Positions 1-7,471 of a stretch of 26,963 nucleotides of DNA are shown here, piece after piece. This DNA is from JAWVZB01 sp033722375 (GTDB taxonomy: Bacteria > Actinomycetota > Nitriliruptoria > Nitriliruptorales > Nitriliruptoraceae): positions 1 through 26,963 of the forward strand of contig JAWVZB010000037.1 of assembly GCA_033722375.1 (NCBI GenBank), read 5' to 3'. Under the pieces are notes generated by a model, which worked only from the letters and a program-made list of their open reading frames with translations, was not told where the DNA came from and made no database searches. The position numbers and the translations under genes are program-made. Every line of letters begins with the position of its first letter. Positions within the stretch are counted from its first letter, which is position 1.

Positions 1-433
1 CATTCGGCTGGCCACGTTCACGGCGTCACCCCAGACGTCGTAGTGGAACTTGGTGTTCCCGATCACCCCGGCCGTCGCGGGGCCGGAGTTGATGCCGATC
101 CGGAACGTGAGTCTCCCGACCTCGGGATGGGGAACCCACCGCTCGAACTCGAGCATGTCCAAGGCCAGTTACGGGTGACACCAGGATGTTGACCACTGTC
201 AGCAGCGCGTACCCAAGGGGAATGCTCCCCGCGACCGGCTCCCCCAGCAGCAGATAGGCCGAGCCCCAGATCGCACCGGCCCCCGAGTAGAGGATGCTCG
301 CCGCCAGGAGCAAGGTGCGTTGGAGATGACGGTCGGTGTCGGGGTCGCGGGCGATCGCCAATGACTCGAGCGACGTCAGCGACCGCTCCCACACCGACAC
401 GGCCACACTCCCGTCCTGCGTTGCAGCCTTCAT
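1..433 (-). pseudogene. Class III adenylate/guanylate cyclase, internally deleted and frameshifted, cut by the window edge
   Basis: The reading frame that starts at ATG 433 (or GTG 448) encodes a cytosolic lead and two hydrophobic stretches (RTLLLAASILYSGAGA; GYALLTVVNILV), like the start of the membrane module of six-helix cyclases. It then runs into unrelated residues near position 185. From about 168 down to 1, a different frame encodes the second half of a class III cyclase catalytic domain: ALDMLEFE, then FRIGINSGPATAGVIG, then YDVWGDAVNVASRM. That frame is opened by a TAA at 171-169. The rest of the membrane module and the first half of the catalytic domain, including the first metal-binding aspartate region, are therefore missing and the two remnants are out of frame. 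No cAMP synthesis is expected. The 3' end lies outside the window. An assembly or chimera error at 168-190 would look the same. Confidence 0.8.
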
Positions 434-493
434 ACCACAGGATGGCACGACTGGGTCGACCAGGGCAGGGGCGACGTCGCCCCAGGACAGCGA

Positions 494-823
494 TCAGATG
501 CGGCGGAGCGCGGCGGCGGGGATGTCGTAGTGCCGTTGGATCCAGGCGAAGTTGTCCATGCGGAAACCGGCGCAGTCACGCTGCACGAGCAGCGCGTAGG
601 TCGCGTCGCGGACCTCGTCCAGGACCTCCTCGACCTCGGGCGATGCGACGTCGGCGGCGTGCTCGAGCGCCTTCCATCGCGCGAGTGCCCGCTCGAGTCG
701 GCGACCGACCCGACCCAGGGCGTACGCCCGCTCCTCGAGCAGTTCGCGTTGCACGCCCTCGACCGCTCCGACGCGGCTGCGCCGGGTCCGTCGGGGCTGT
801 GGCAGACGTCGCGGGGCGGACAT
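494..823 (-). CDS. DUF6665-like small protein
   Basis: A 109-residue charged protein with an Arg-rich start followed by a predicted helical core (RELLEERAYALGRVGRRLE), then a C-terminal part with ALLVQRDCAGF and RHYDIPAAALRR. This layout of a long amphipathic helix, an LVQR element and a Y-x-I/V-P ending matches what I recall of the DUF6665 family of about 110 residues. Its function is unknown. ATG 823 lies 30 bases after the stop of the ArgE-like gene on the same strand, so it may be the last gene of the ectoine operon, or it may simply be read through. There is no signal peptide and no membrane segment. The family call is from memory and needs a profile search. Confidence 0.6.
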   Translation of the reverse strand: MSAPRRLPQPRRTRRSRVGAVEGVQRELLEERAYALGRVGRRLERALARWKALEHAADVASPEVEEVLDEVRDATYALLVQRDCAGFRMDNFAWIQRHYDIPAAALRRI

Positions 824-853
824 GGGCGCACCGTACCGAGGACACGCCAGCGG

Positions 854-2053
854 TCAGTCCGCTTCCGGCAGTGGCTCGTCGGCGGAGAGCTCGAGGATCA
901 AGGCATGCAGCATCTCGAGGCAGCGGTCGAGCTGCTCGAGGGGGAGGTTCTCGTCGGGGCGGTGGGCGAGGTCGATGTCGCCCGGACCGCAGACCGCTGC
1001 CGGGATGCCGGAGGACTGGTAGAGCCCCGCTTCGGTGTTGTACGCGGCCACGGTGTGGGTTGCCGTCGGCAAGATCGATGACAGCAGGCTCACGGCGGGG
1101 GATGCCTCGCTCGGCGCGAGGCCGCCCACCGCCCCTGCTGTGGTGCGAACGAGTCCGGCGTCGGGATGACGCCCTCGGAGTTCGGCGTCGAGCTCCCGCT
1201 CGAACGTGGCCATCGCCCCGAGAACGATCGCCGCGTGGTCCGGCGTGACCGGTCGCATCTCCCACTGGATCTCGCAGTTGCCGGCTACCACGTTCCGGGC
1301 AGAGCCGGCGTCGATCACACCGACGTTGAGGGTCGACTCCGGCGGGCTGAACTCGGGGTCGCCGTCCAAGGCCCGGAGACGTTCTTTCAACTCGAGCAAC
1401 TTGCCCACGTAGCGGACGCCGTACTCCAGGGCGCTCACCCCCTGGTCGGGAGTCGAGCCGTGTCGCTCTACACCCCGGATGGTGGTCGTGTACTCGTAGC
1501 AGCCCTTGTGGGCGTACACGATGTCCATCGAGGTCGGCTCGCCGACGATGGCAACTCCCGGTCGGACGCCACGGTCCGCGACCTCGTCGAGGAGCAGTGG
1601 GGCGCCCTGACAGCCGATCTCCTCGTCGAAGGTCAGGGCGACATGGACAGGGCGGGTGAGCTCCGCTTCGGCGAAGTGGGTGCTCGTCGCGAGGACGCAG
1701 GCCAAGAAGCCCTTCATGTCCACCGTGCCCCGCCCGTAGATCCGGTCGTCGCGCCGCGTCGCGGTGAACGGCGGCGAGCTCCATCCGGCCGGTTCTGGTG
1801 GCACGACGTCGGTGTGGCCCGACAGCACCACGCCGCCGTCGACGGCGGACGGGCCGAAGGTGGCGAAGAGGTTGGCGCGACGGCCGTCGTCGTCGGTGAC
1901 CTCGAAGGTGTCCGCTCCGAACCGCTCCACGTAGTCCCGTGCGTAGGCGATGAGCTCCCGGTTGGAGCGTGACGTCACCGTCGGGAATGCCACGAGCTCG
2001 GCCAGTACCGCGAGCGTCTCGTCCCGCGTCGACTCGAGTACCCCTGGTGGCAT
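854..2053 (-). CDS. ArgE-like M20 deacetylase, probable N-acetyl-2,4-diaminobutyrate deacetylase (DoeB2-type)
   Basis: A 399-residue M20 metallopeptidase-fold enzyme close to acetylornithine deacetylase. The full metal and catalytic set is visible: LSGHTDVVP (His and Asp ligands), YGRGTVDMKG (bridging Asp), DEEIGCQG (general base and ligand Glu), VGEPTS (Glu) and a late DLAHRPDE (His). The family removes acetyl groups from N2-acetyl-diamino acids. Because it directly follows ectoine hydrolase, the likely substrate is N-alpha-acetyl-L-2,4-diaminobutyrate, with release of diaminobutyrate and acetate. The usual partner DoeB/EutE is an AspA/AstE-type protein, so this is a replacement. Acetylornithine deacetylation in arginine synthesis is the alternative. 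I chose ATG 2053, 8 bases after the previous stop. GTG 2059 is also possible and has an AAGG seven bases upstream. Confidence 0.85.
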   Translation of the reverse strand: MPPGVLESTRDETLAVLAELVAFPTVTSRSNRELIAYARDYVERFGADTFEVTDDDGRRANLFATFGPSAVDGGVVLSGHTDVVPPEPAGWSSPPFTATRRDDRIYGRGTVDMKGFLACVLATSTHFAEAELTRPVHVALTFDEEIGCQGAPLLLDEVADRGVRPGVAIVGEPTSMDIVYAHKGCYEYTTTIRGVERHGSTPDQGVSALEYGVRYVGKLLELKERLRALDGDPEFSPPESTLNVGVIDAGSARNVVAGNCEIQWEMRPVTPDHAAIVLGAMATFERELDAELRGRHPDAGLVRTTAGAVGGLAPSEASPAVSLLSSILPTATHTVAAYNTEAGLYQSSGIPAAVCGPGDIDLAHRPDENLPLEQLDRCLEMLHALILELSADEPLPEAD

Positions 2054-2061
2054 GCCCACGG

Positions 2062-3255
2062 TCAGGCCTTGACGAAGAGCTGGCGGGGGAAGTTGGCGAG
2101 CGTCTCGGCAGGCCCATCCTCGGTGATGAGGATGCTCTCGGTGATCTCGAGTCCCCAGTCGTCCATCCACAGTCCGGGCATGAAGTGGAAGGTCATGCCG
2201 GGTTCGAGGACCGATTCGTCGGTGGTCCGGAGGCTGATGGTCCGCTCCCCCCAATCTGGCGGGTAGCTCAACCCGATCGGGTAGCCACATCGCCCCTCAC
2301 GTTCGATGTCCGCACGGCTCAGCGCCCCGTACAGAGCGGTGGCGATGTCAGCGGCGCGGTTGCCGGCTCGCGCGGCGTCCAGGCCTGCCTCGAGTCCCTC
2401 GAGCAACGCTGCTTCTGCGTCCCGAAGCTCGGCCGGCGGTTCCCCGAGGAAGACCGTGCGACAGAGCGGGGCGTGGTAGCGCCGGTAGCAGCCGGCGACC
2501 TCGAAGAAGGTGCCCTCACCGCGGACGAAGGGTCGGTCGTCCCAGGTCAGATGCGGCGCCGAGGCGTCGGCACCGCTCGGGAGCATGGGCACGATGGCCG
2601 GGTAGTCACCCCCGTACTCGTCCCCGTCCTGGTCCTCGGCACCGCGGATACCGGTCGCGAAGATCTCCGCAGCGACGTCGCTCTTCTTCACCCCTGGCTC
2701 GACCAGCTCGAGTATCCGCGTGTGGATCCGCTCGACGATCCGGGCCGCCCGCCGCATGTACTCGAGCTCGCGGGGTGACTTCACCGTGCGCTGGCGGTTG
2801 ACGAGGCCGGTGGCGTCGACGAACCGGCAGTCGGCCAACCCGTCGACGAGGTGCTGATGCGCCGCGGCGGAGTAGTAGTAGTTGTCCATCTCGACCCCGA
2901 TGGGGTCTCGCACCCCGCGCTCTCGGAGCAGTGCAACGAGATGCTCGTGCGGATGGCGGTCCGTCGACTGCACCAGCTCGTCGGGGTAGCCGACGATGTC
3001 CTCGTGGTCGAGGTAGACGGTCCGCTTGGCGCCGTTCGCGTCCATGCTCCGCCCCCACCACACGGGCTCGTCGTCGTGCGTGACGACAACGGCCTGGTGG
3101 GTGTAGAACGACCAGCCGTCGTAGCCCGTGAGCCACGCCATGTTCGACGGGTCCGTCGCGACCAGCGTCGCGATCCCCCGGTCGTCCATCGCTGCCCGGG
3201 TCTTGGCCAGTCGAGTGTCGTACTCCCCTCGCTCGAACGGGAGCTCGAGGGTCAA
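2062..3255 (-). CDS. doeA: Ectoine hydrolase (M24 family)
   Basis: 397 residues with the creatinase/prolidase-like layout: an N-terminal domain to about residue 160, then a pita-bread domain. Family-typical stretches are DPSNMAWLTGYDGWSFY near the start, DANGAKRTVYL, QSTDRHPHEH and the C-terminal FHFMPGLWMDDWGLEITES. I recognise these from DoeA/EutD proteins. The enzyme opens the ectoine ring to N-acetyl-diaminobutyrate in the cytoplasm. The TTG start at 3255 overlaps the ehuA stop by 4 bases, so translation is probably coupled to the importer. No better in-frame ATG or GTG is present and the residues right after the TTG already match the family start. The deacetylase follows directly. Confidence 0.92.
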   Translation of the reverse strand: MTLELPFERGEYDTRLAKTRAAMDDRGIATLVATDPSNMAWLTGYDGWSFYTHQAVVVTHDDEPVWWGRSMDANGAKRTVYLDHEDIVGYPDELVQSTDRHPHEHLVALLRERGVRDPIGVEMDNYYYSAAAHQHLVDGLADCRFVDATGLVNRQRTVKSPRELEYMRRAARIVERIHTRILELVEPGVKKSDVAAEIFATGIRGAEDQDGDEYGGDYPAIVPMLPSGADASAPHLTWDDRPFVRGEGTFFEVAGCYRRYHAPLCRTVFLGEPPAELRDAEAALLEGLEAGLDAARAGNRAADIATALYGALSRADIEREGRCGYPIGLSYPPDWGERTISLRTTDESVLEPGMTFHFMPGLWMDDWGLEITESILITEDGPAETLANFPRQLFVKA

Positions 3256-4064
3256 TGCTCCAGCACCGCTTGGAGGAACGACTGGGTGCGCTCGTGCTCG
3301 GGGTTGCGCAGGATCTGGTCCGGCGTGCCGTCCTCGAGGATGCGGCCCTGATCGAACATCACGACTCGGTCTGCAACCTCCCGTGCGAAGCCCATCTCGT
3401 GGGTGACCAGCATCATCGTGGTCTTGCCCTCCTCCGCGATGTCCTTGAGGACGCTCAGCACCTCACCGACCAGCTCAGGATCCAACGCAGAGGTGACCTC
3501 GTCGAAGAGCATCACGGCGGGTTCCGCCGCAAGGGCGCGTGCGATCGCGACACGTTGCTTCTGACCGCCGGAGAGCTGTCCGGGTGTCTGGTTCGCGGCG
3601 TGCTCGAGCCCGACCTTCTCGAGCAGCTCCATCCCGAGGGCGCGAGCCTCGTCCCCTGTCTTCCCGTGGACCTTCACCGGCGCGAGCATGATGTTCTCGA
3701 GCGCGGTCATGTGAGGGAACAGGTTGAAGTGCTGGAAGACCATCCCGATGTCCGAGCGGACCTTGCGGATGTGCTTCTCGCTGGCCGGCTTCAGGCCGTC
3801 TCCGTGGGGCTCGTGGTAGAGATGGCGGCCGCCGACCTCGATCGTGCCGGCGTCGATCCGCTCGAGGGTCATGATGACCCGGAGGATCGTGGTCTTTCCT
3901 GACCCGGACGGGCCGATGATCACCACACGCTCGCCGGGCTCGACGTCGAGGTCCAGTTCGTTCAGCACGACGTTGGTGCCGAAGGCCTTGTTGACACCTC
4001 GCATCCGCACACCGGCCGCCCCCTTCGCGGAAACGTCGGTTCTGGTCATCTCAGGTGCGCTCAT
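3252..4064 (-). CDS. ehuA: Ectoine/hydroxyectoine ABC transporter ATP-binding protein
   Basis: A 270-residue ABC ATPase of the polar amino acid uptake group. It has Walker A GPSGSGKTT (about residue 52), Q-loop FQHFNLFPH, signature LSGGQKQR, Walker B VMLFDEVTSALD and switch VTHEM. The insert YHEPHGDGLKP between Walker A and the Q-loop is a feature I associate with EhuA. It powers import by the EhuCD permeases. ATG 4064 overlaps the end of ehuD by 14 bases and has a GAGGAG about 10 bases upstream. ATG 4049 (MTRTDV) is an alternative. It sits in the ehuBCDA-doeA order, between the permease and the hydrolase. Confidence 0.92.
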   Translation of the reverse strand: MSAPEMTRTDVSAKGAAGVRMRGVNKAFGTNVVLNELDLDVEPGERVVIIGPSGSGKTTILRVIMTLERIDAGTIEVGGRHLYHEPHGDGLKPASEKHIRKVRSDIGMVFQHFNLFPHMTALENIMLAPVKVHGKTGDEARALGMELLEKVGLEHAANQTPGQLSGGQKQRVAIARALAAEPAVMLFDEVTSALDPELVGEVLSVLKDIAEEGKTTMMLVTHEMGFAREVADRVVMFDQGRILEDGTPDQILRNPEHERTQSFLQAVLEH

Positions 4065-4935
4065 AGGCGATCCGCTCCTCGAGTCGTCGAACGAGCCAGG
4101 CGGCCGGAAGGCTGGCCATCAAGAAGCCGACCCCGACCAGGAAGAATGGTTCGGTGACCCGGAAGTCCTCGCCCCGAACGGTGTTCGCGAAGAACAGGAT
4201 CCCCGGGACCCCGACGATGAACCCCATCGGTGCGTCCTTGAACCCGGCGACCAGGAAGTTGCCGAGTGCCGGGAGCGCGTTGGGGATCGCCTGCGGGATG
4301 ATGACCTTCTCCCACTTGGTCCGGGGATCGAGGTTCAGGGCCGTTGACGCCTCCCACTGCCCCTTCGGCACGCTGTCGATCCCGGCCCGGTAGGCCTCGG
4401 AGCAGTAGGTCGCGTAGTGGATCCCGAGACCGAGCGTCAGGATCAGGAGGCTCCTCGAGAACCCGATCGCTTCTGCCCCCTCCGGGGTGATCAGGCCCGT
4501 GGCCCGGATGAACGCCAGCCAGAAGAACAGCTGCACCAGCAGCGGCGTCGAGCGCACGAACTCGATGACCGCCGCGGTCGGCCAGCTGACCCATCGGGAG
4601 TCGGCTCGGCGGCCGAGCGCCAGGAAGAAGCCGAGGATGGCCGCCACGGTGAACCCGAGCACGGTCGCCTTCGCCGTCACGAGCAGACCCCGCACCATCA
4701 ACGGCACCAGGTGCCAGAAGTACATCCAGTCGAAGTCCGACCTGCCTTCGGCGGTCATGCGGGTGGAGAACCGCGAGTGCTCCTCGACGCCCACGATGAG
4801 CAGCACGTAACCGACCACGACCACGAGCACGGGACCCAGGATCTCGGGGCGCCGGTACCAGCGACGGTGTGGCTGGAACTCGACCTGCTCGGGCGCAGGT
4901 GGGGCGGTCTGGCTGGGTTGCAGCGTGTCGGTCAT
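4051..4935 (-). CDS. ehuD: Ectoine/hydroxyectoine ABC transporter permease
   Basis: A 294-residue HisM-type permease. After a Pro-rich cytosolic lead of about 30 residues comes a membrane segment (GPVLVVVVGYVLLIVGV). A soluble linker follows and then the conserved permease core, with VRGLLVTAKAT, EFVRSTPLLVQLFFW and the EAA loop EAYRAGIDSVPKGQWEA that docks on the ATPase. The segment YCSEAYRAG and the late GFKDAPMGFIVGVPG are as in EhuD-like proteins. It pairs with EhuC to form the channel. ATG 4935 lies one base after the ehuC stop, so the two permeases are translated together. Confidence 0.9.
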   Translation of the reverse strand: MTDTLQPSQTAPPAPEQVEFQPHRRWYRRPEILGPVLVVVVGYVLLIVGVEEHSRFSTRMTAEGRSDFDWMYFWHLVPLMVRGLLVTAKATVLGFTVAAILGFFLALGRRADSRWVSWPTAAVIEFVRSTPLLVQLFFWLAFIRATGLITPEGAEAIGFSRSLLILTLGLGIHYATYCSEAYRAGIDSVPKGQWEASTALNLDPRTKWEKVIIPQAIPNALPALGNFLVAGFKDAPMGFIVGVPGILFFANTVRGEDFRVTEPFFLVGVGFLMASLPAAWLVRRLEERIAYERT

Positions 4936-4936
4936 G

Positions 4937-5668
4937 TCAGCCCCCTGCCCCAGCGGTCTCTGGCGTCCCGGCGATGTCCGGCTGCCGGGGCTCGTAGCGA
5001 GCCTCGAGGCGACGCTCGGCGTACCGGAACCCAGCGTTGATGACCTGCGCGAGGATGAAGTAGATGATCAGCGCGTTGAACAGCAGCACGGAGAGCGAGA
5101 CCGGGGCGTCCCCAGCCAGCGTCGTCTGCCGAAGGTTGAAGACCTGCTGCAGCAGGTCCGGCGCCCCGAGCAGCGAGATCAGGGCGGTCCCCTTGAGGAT
5201 CTCGATGGTGAGGTTGCCCATCGGCGGGAGGATGATCCGCATCGCCTGGGGCAGGATCACATGACGCAGACGCTGGGTGGGGCTCAGGTTCAGCGCGATC
5301 GTCGCCTCGGTCTGCCCGCGCGGGATCGCCTCGATGGCTCCCCGGACGATCTCCGCCCCGTAGCCGCCCATGTTCAAACCGAGCGCGATAGAAGCGAGGA
5401 GAACGAGTGGAGCCTGGCCCACATCCAGCAGGATCGGCACCGCGAGGCCGATGATGAACAGGAGCACGATCGAGGAGATGCCCCGCGCGAACTCGACGTA
5501 GACGAGCGCCGCTCCCCGTACCCACTCGCGCTCCGAGAGGCGGGCCACCCCGAAGAGCAGCGAGAGCACGATCCCCAGCACGAACGAGTACCCCAGCACC
5601 TGGACCGTCAACCACGTGCCTTCGAGGAACCGGTCGTACTGGTTCGGCGTGAGGATCAGGTCACCCAT
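4937..5668 (-). CDS. ehuC: Ectoine/hydroxyectoine ABC transporter permease
   Basis: A 243-residue integral membrane protein of the polar amino acid permease family. It has about five hydrophobic helices and the EAA loop AEIVRGAIEAIPRGQTEA, followed by NLSPTQRLRHVILPQAMR. Its shorter length and lack of a cytosolic lead fit EhuC, while the next gene has the longer EhuD form. I chose ATG 5668 because AGGAGG lies four bases upstream and the protein then starts MGDLILTP. An upstream in-frame start at 5704 would add a poorly conserved lead. A gap of 72 bases separates it from ehuB. Confidence 0.9.
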   Translation of the reverse strand: MGDLILTPNQYDRFLEGTWLTVQVLGYSFVLGIVLSLLFGVARLSEREWVRGAALVYVEFARGISSIVLLFIIGLAVPILLDVGQAPLVLLASIALGLNMGGYGAEIVRGAIEAIPRGQTEATIALNLSPTQRLRHVILPQAMRIILPPMGNLTIEILKGTALISLLGAPDLLQQVFNLRQTTLAGDAPVSLSVLLFNALIIYFILAQVINAGFRYAERRLEARYEPRQPDIAGTPETAGAGG

Positions 5669-5740
5669 CGGCCCTCCTAGCTGGACTGGGTGGCCCGACT
5701 CCAAGCCACGGGGGGAGGCTCGGAGCCGGACCGACCTCTG

Positions 5741-6649
5741 TCACTCGAGGAAGTCCTCGACCGTCAGCTCGTTGGCCTTCCTGACGTCTTCTTCGCTGAA
5801 GGCGTCGTACTGGGTGATGATCTCGACGGTCTCGCCCGATTCCTGCATCTCGTTCAAGACCTCGTTGAAGGCGTCACGGAACTCCTGGTTCTCGAGCCGG
5901 AAGCCGTAGCCGCCGCACGGCAGGATCTCGTTGCCATCGGCGTCCTTCGGGAAGAACCCTGGCACGGCCTCGATGCCTTCACGAGCCTCGACCTGCTGGT
6001 TGACGGTCGGCGTCGTGCCCGTCACGGCGTCGACCTCGCCGGCCTCGAGGGCGTTGTACATCCCTTCGATGTCGGCGAACACCTCGAGCTGATCATCGGG
6101 GATGCCGGCGTCCTCGGCGTAGCCGACCTCGACCGTTCCGGTCGCGACCGCGAGCGTCACATCGGGGTTCTCGGCGACCGACTGGTAGTCGCTGAGGTCG
6201 TGCGGGTTGCCCTCCTCGACCGCGAACGACTCGGTGATGCAGTAGTCGGGGTCGGAGAACAGGATCTGTTCTGCTCGTTCCTGGTTGATGTACATCCCGG
6301 CGGCGATCATGTCGAACTGGCCGGCCTGCAGCCCACCGATGAGCTGGCCGAACTCGACCACCTCGGCGTTCACCTCTTCGATGCCGAGCTCCTCCAAAAC
6401 GGCCTTGGCGACGTCAGGAGCGGCTCCGGCCGGTTCCCCATCGTCGTCGATGTAGCCGTACGGGACCTCGTTGGCGATCCCGATGGTGATCGATCCCTCT
6501 TCGCGCAGTTCGGCCAGAAGGCCGCTTGCTTCGCCGTCTCCGCCGTCTCCGCCGTTTCCGTCGTCGCCACCACAGGCGGCTGCCAGCAGGGCCAGTCCGG
6601 CGACCATGGCGACCAGCCGTAGCAGCCGTGAACGTGCGAGGGTCCTCAT
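5741..6649 (-). CDS. ehuB: Ectoine/hydroxyectoine-binding lipoprotein of the ABC importer
   Basis: 302 residues. An Arg-rich start, a hydrophobic stretch and the lipobox LAAAC (Cys 26) mark a membrane-anchored lipoprotein. A Gly/Asp-rich linker follows and then a family 3 solute-binding domain. Typical EhuB features are IANEVPYGY, EFGQLIGGLQAG, DMIAAGMYIN and DPDYCITESF, which I recognise from EhuB rather than from generic amino acid binders. It captures ectoine and hydroxyectoine outside the membrane and delivers them to EhuCD. It is the first gene of the leftward operon and is divergent from the GntR regulator. GGGAG lies seven bases before ATG 6649. Confidence 0.92.
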   Translation of the reverse strand: MRTLARSRLLRLVAMVAGLALLAAACGGDDGNGGDGGDGEASGLLAELREEGSITIGIANEVPYGYIDDDGEPAGAAPDVAKAVLEELGIEEVNAEVVEFGQLIGGLQAGQFDMIAAGMYINQERAEQILFSDPDYCITESFAVEEGNPHDLSDYQSVAENPDVTLAVATGTVEVGYAEDAGIPDDQLEVFADIEGMYNALEAGEVDAVTGTTPTVNQQVEAREGIEAVPGFFPKDADGNEILPCGGYGFRLENQEFRDAFNEVLNEMQESGETVEIITQYDAFSEEDVRKANELTVEDFLE

Positions 6650-6717
6650 GTGTGTGCTCCCGTCTCAGATCCGTCTCCCGCCCCGACCCTAGAGGGACCT
6701 TCGTCCGGTGTCCAGTA

Positions 6718-6725
6718 TGTATACA
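6718..6725. promoter_or_regulatory. Candidate operator 1: palindrome TGTATACA in the divergent ehuB/GntR region
   Basis: TGTATACA is a perfect 8-base palindrome inside an AT-rich island (6715-6737) in otherwise GC-rich DNA, between divergent ehuB and the GntR gene. FCD-type GntR regulators commonly bind short palindromes containing TGT-N-ACA, often upstream of their own gene. The same bases could serve as a -10 element. Binding is inferred, not shown. Confidence 0.5.
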
Positions 6726-6737
6726 AGAAATATCCAA

Positions 6738-6753
6738 TCCGACTACAGTCGGA
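6738..6753. promoter_or_regulatory. Candidate operator 2: 7+7 inverted repeat TCCGACT-AC-AGTCGGA
   Basis: Seven-base arms match perfectly around a 2-base centre, 12 bases from the TGTATACA palindrome and 53 bases before the chosen GntR start. The position and symmetry suit a dimeric repressor site. The two palindromes differ in sequence, so two regulators, or one regulator and a promoter element, are possible. Confidence 0.5.
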
Positions 6754-6805
6754 GTATCACTACCATCTGGCGCCTGATCCGGTGCCTTCGTGGAGGGAGT
6801 CGGGA

Positions 6806-7471
6806 GTGGCGCAGACCGGTCGCGGCAGCACCGAGGAGATCTACCGGACGCTGCGCCAGCGGATCTGTCTGCTCGACCTCGAGCCCGGCGAACGCCTCCC
6901 GGAGGTGGCTCTCGCCGAGGAGTTCGGTGTCAGCCGGACCCCCATCCGGCAGGTCCTCGATCGGCTCAAGCACGAGCGGCTCGTCATCCAACAACCCGGC
7001 CTGGGTGCGACGGTCGCTCCGCTGGACCCGAGGGAGATCCGCGACGTGTGGGCCGTCCGACTCAAGCTGGCGGAGCTGACCGGCGAGTTCATCCACCTGC
7101 CCTCCCCCACCGGCGTCATCGCGGAGCTCGAGACGATCCGCGAGGAGCTCGACAACGTCCGTACCTCGCGCGACATCCGGGCCCTGGGACTGCTCTACAG
7201 CCGCTACCACGACGCGCTCCTCCCGCTCATCTCGAGCGAGACGCTCCGGCGCATCCACGATCTGCTCTACCACCAGACCGAGCGCGTGTGGCTGCAGTTC
7301 CTGCCCGAGATGGACCTCGACGCCGAGATCGACATCATGAACGACGAGCTCGACCAGACCCTCGACGCACTCGCGAACCGGGATGCTGCCCGCCTGGCCG
7401 ACGTACGCGCCAAGCATCTCCGCATGCTCGTCGACCGGTTCAACTCCCACCTGGCACGGCCACTCGGCTGA
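6806..7471 (+). CDS. GntR family regulator with FCD domain, probable regulator of ectoine uptake and use
   Basis: 221 residues. The N-terminal winged helix-turn-helix (about residues 10-75) has EIYRTLRQRI, LEPGERLPEVALAEEFGVSR, TPIRQVLDRL and a wing near VIQQPGLGATV. The C-terminal all-helical FCD effector domain shows YHDAL, LYHQTERVW and a closing ALANRDAARLADVRAKHLRML. I chose GTG 6806 for its GGAGGG eight bases upstream; longer in-frame starts run through the palindromic intergenic region. It ends inside the eutC start codon (TGATG), so it is cotranscribed with eutC and eutB and divergent from ehuB. It probably senses an ectoine breakdown product such as acetyl-diaminobutyrate or diaminobutyrate; that is inference. 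In proteobacteria this role belongs to the MocR-type EnuR. Confidence 0.88.
   Translation: MAQTGRGSTEEIYRTLRQRICLLDLEPGERLPEVALAEEFGVSRTPIRQVLDRLKHERLVIQQPGLGATVAPLDPREIRDVWAVRLKLAELTGEFIHLPSPTGVIAELETIREELDNVRTSRDIRALGLLYSRYHDALLPLISSETLRRIHDLLYHQTERVWLQFLPEMDLDAEIDIMNDELDQTLDALANRDAARLADVRAKHLRMLVDRFNSHLARPLG

Noticed and set aside
1206..1972. Plus-strand frames across the deacetylase as possible overlapping genes
   Set aside because: No start context, no family resemblance, and they are fully inside a conserved gene.
576..2117. Long open frame (513 codons) on the minus strand overlapping the ArgE-like gene
   Set aside because: Composition is Arg/Pro/Gly-rich nonsense and it shadows a gene with complete catalytic motifs. 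High GC makes such frames common.
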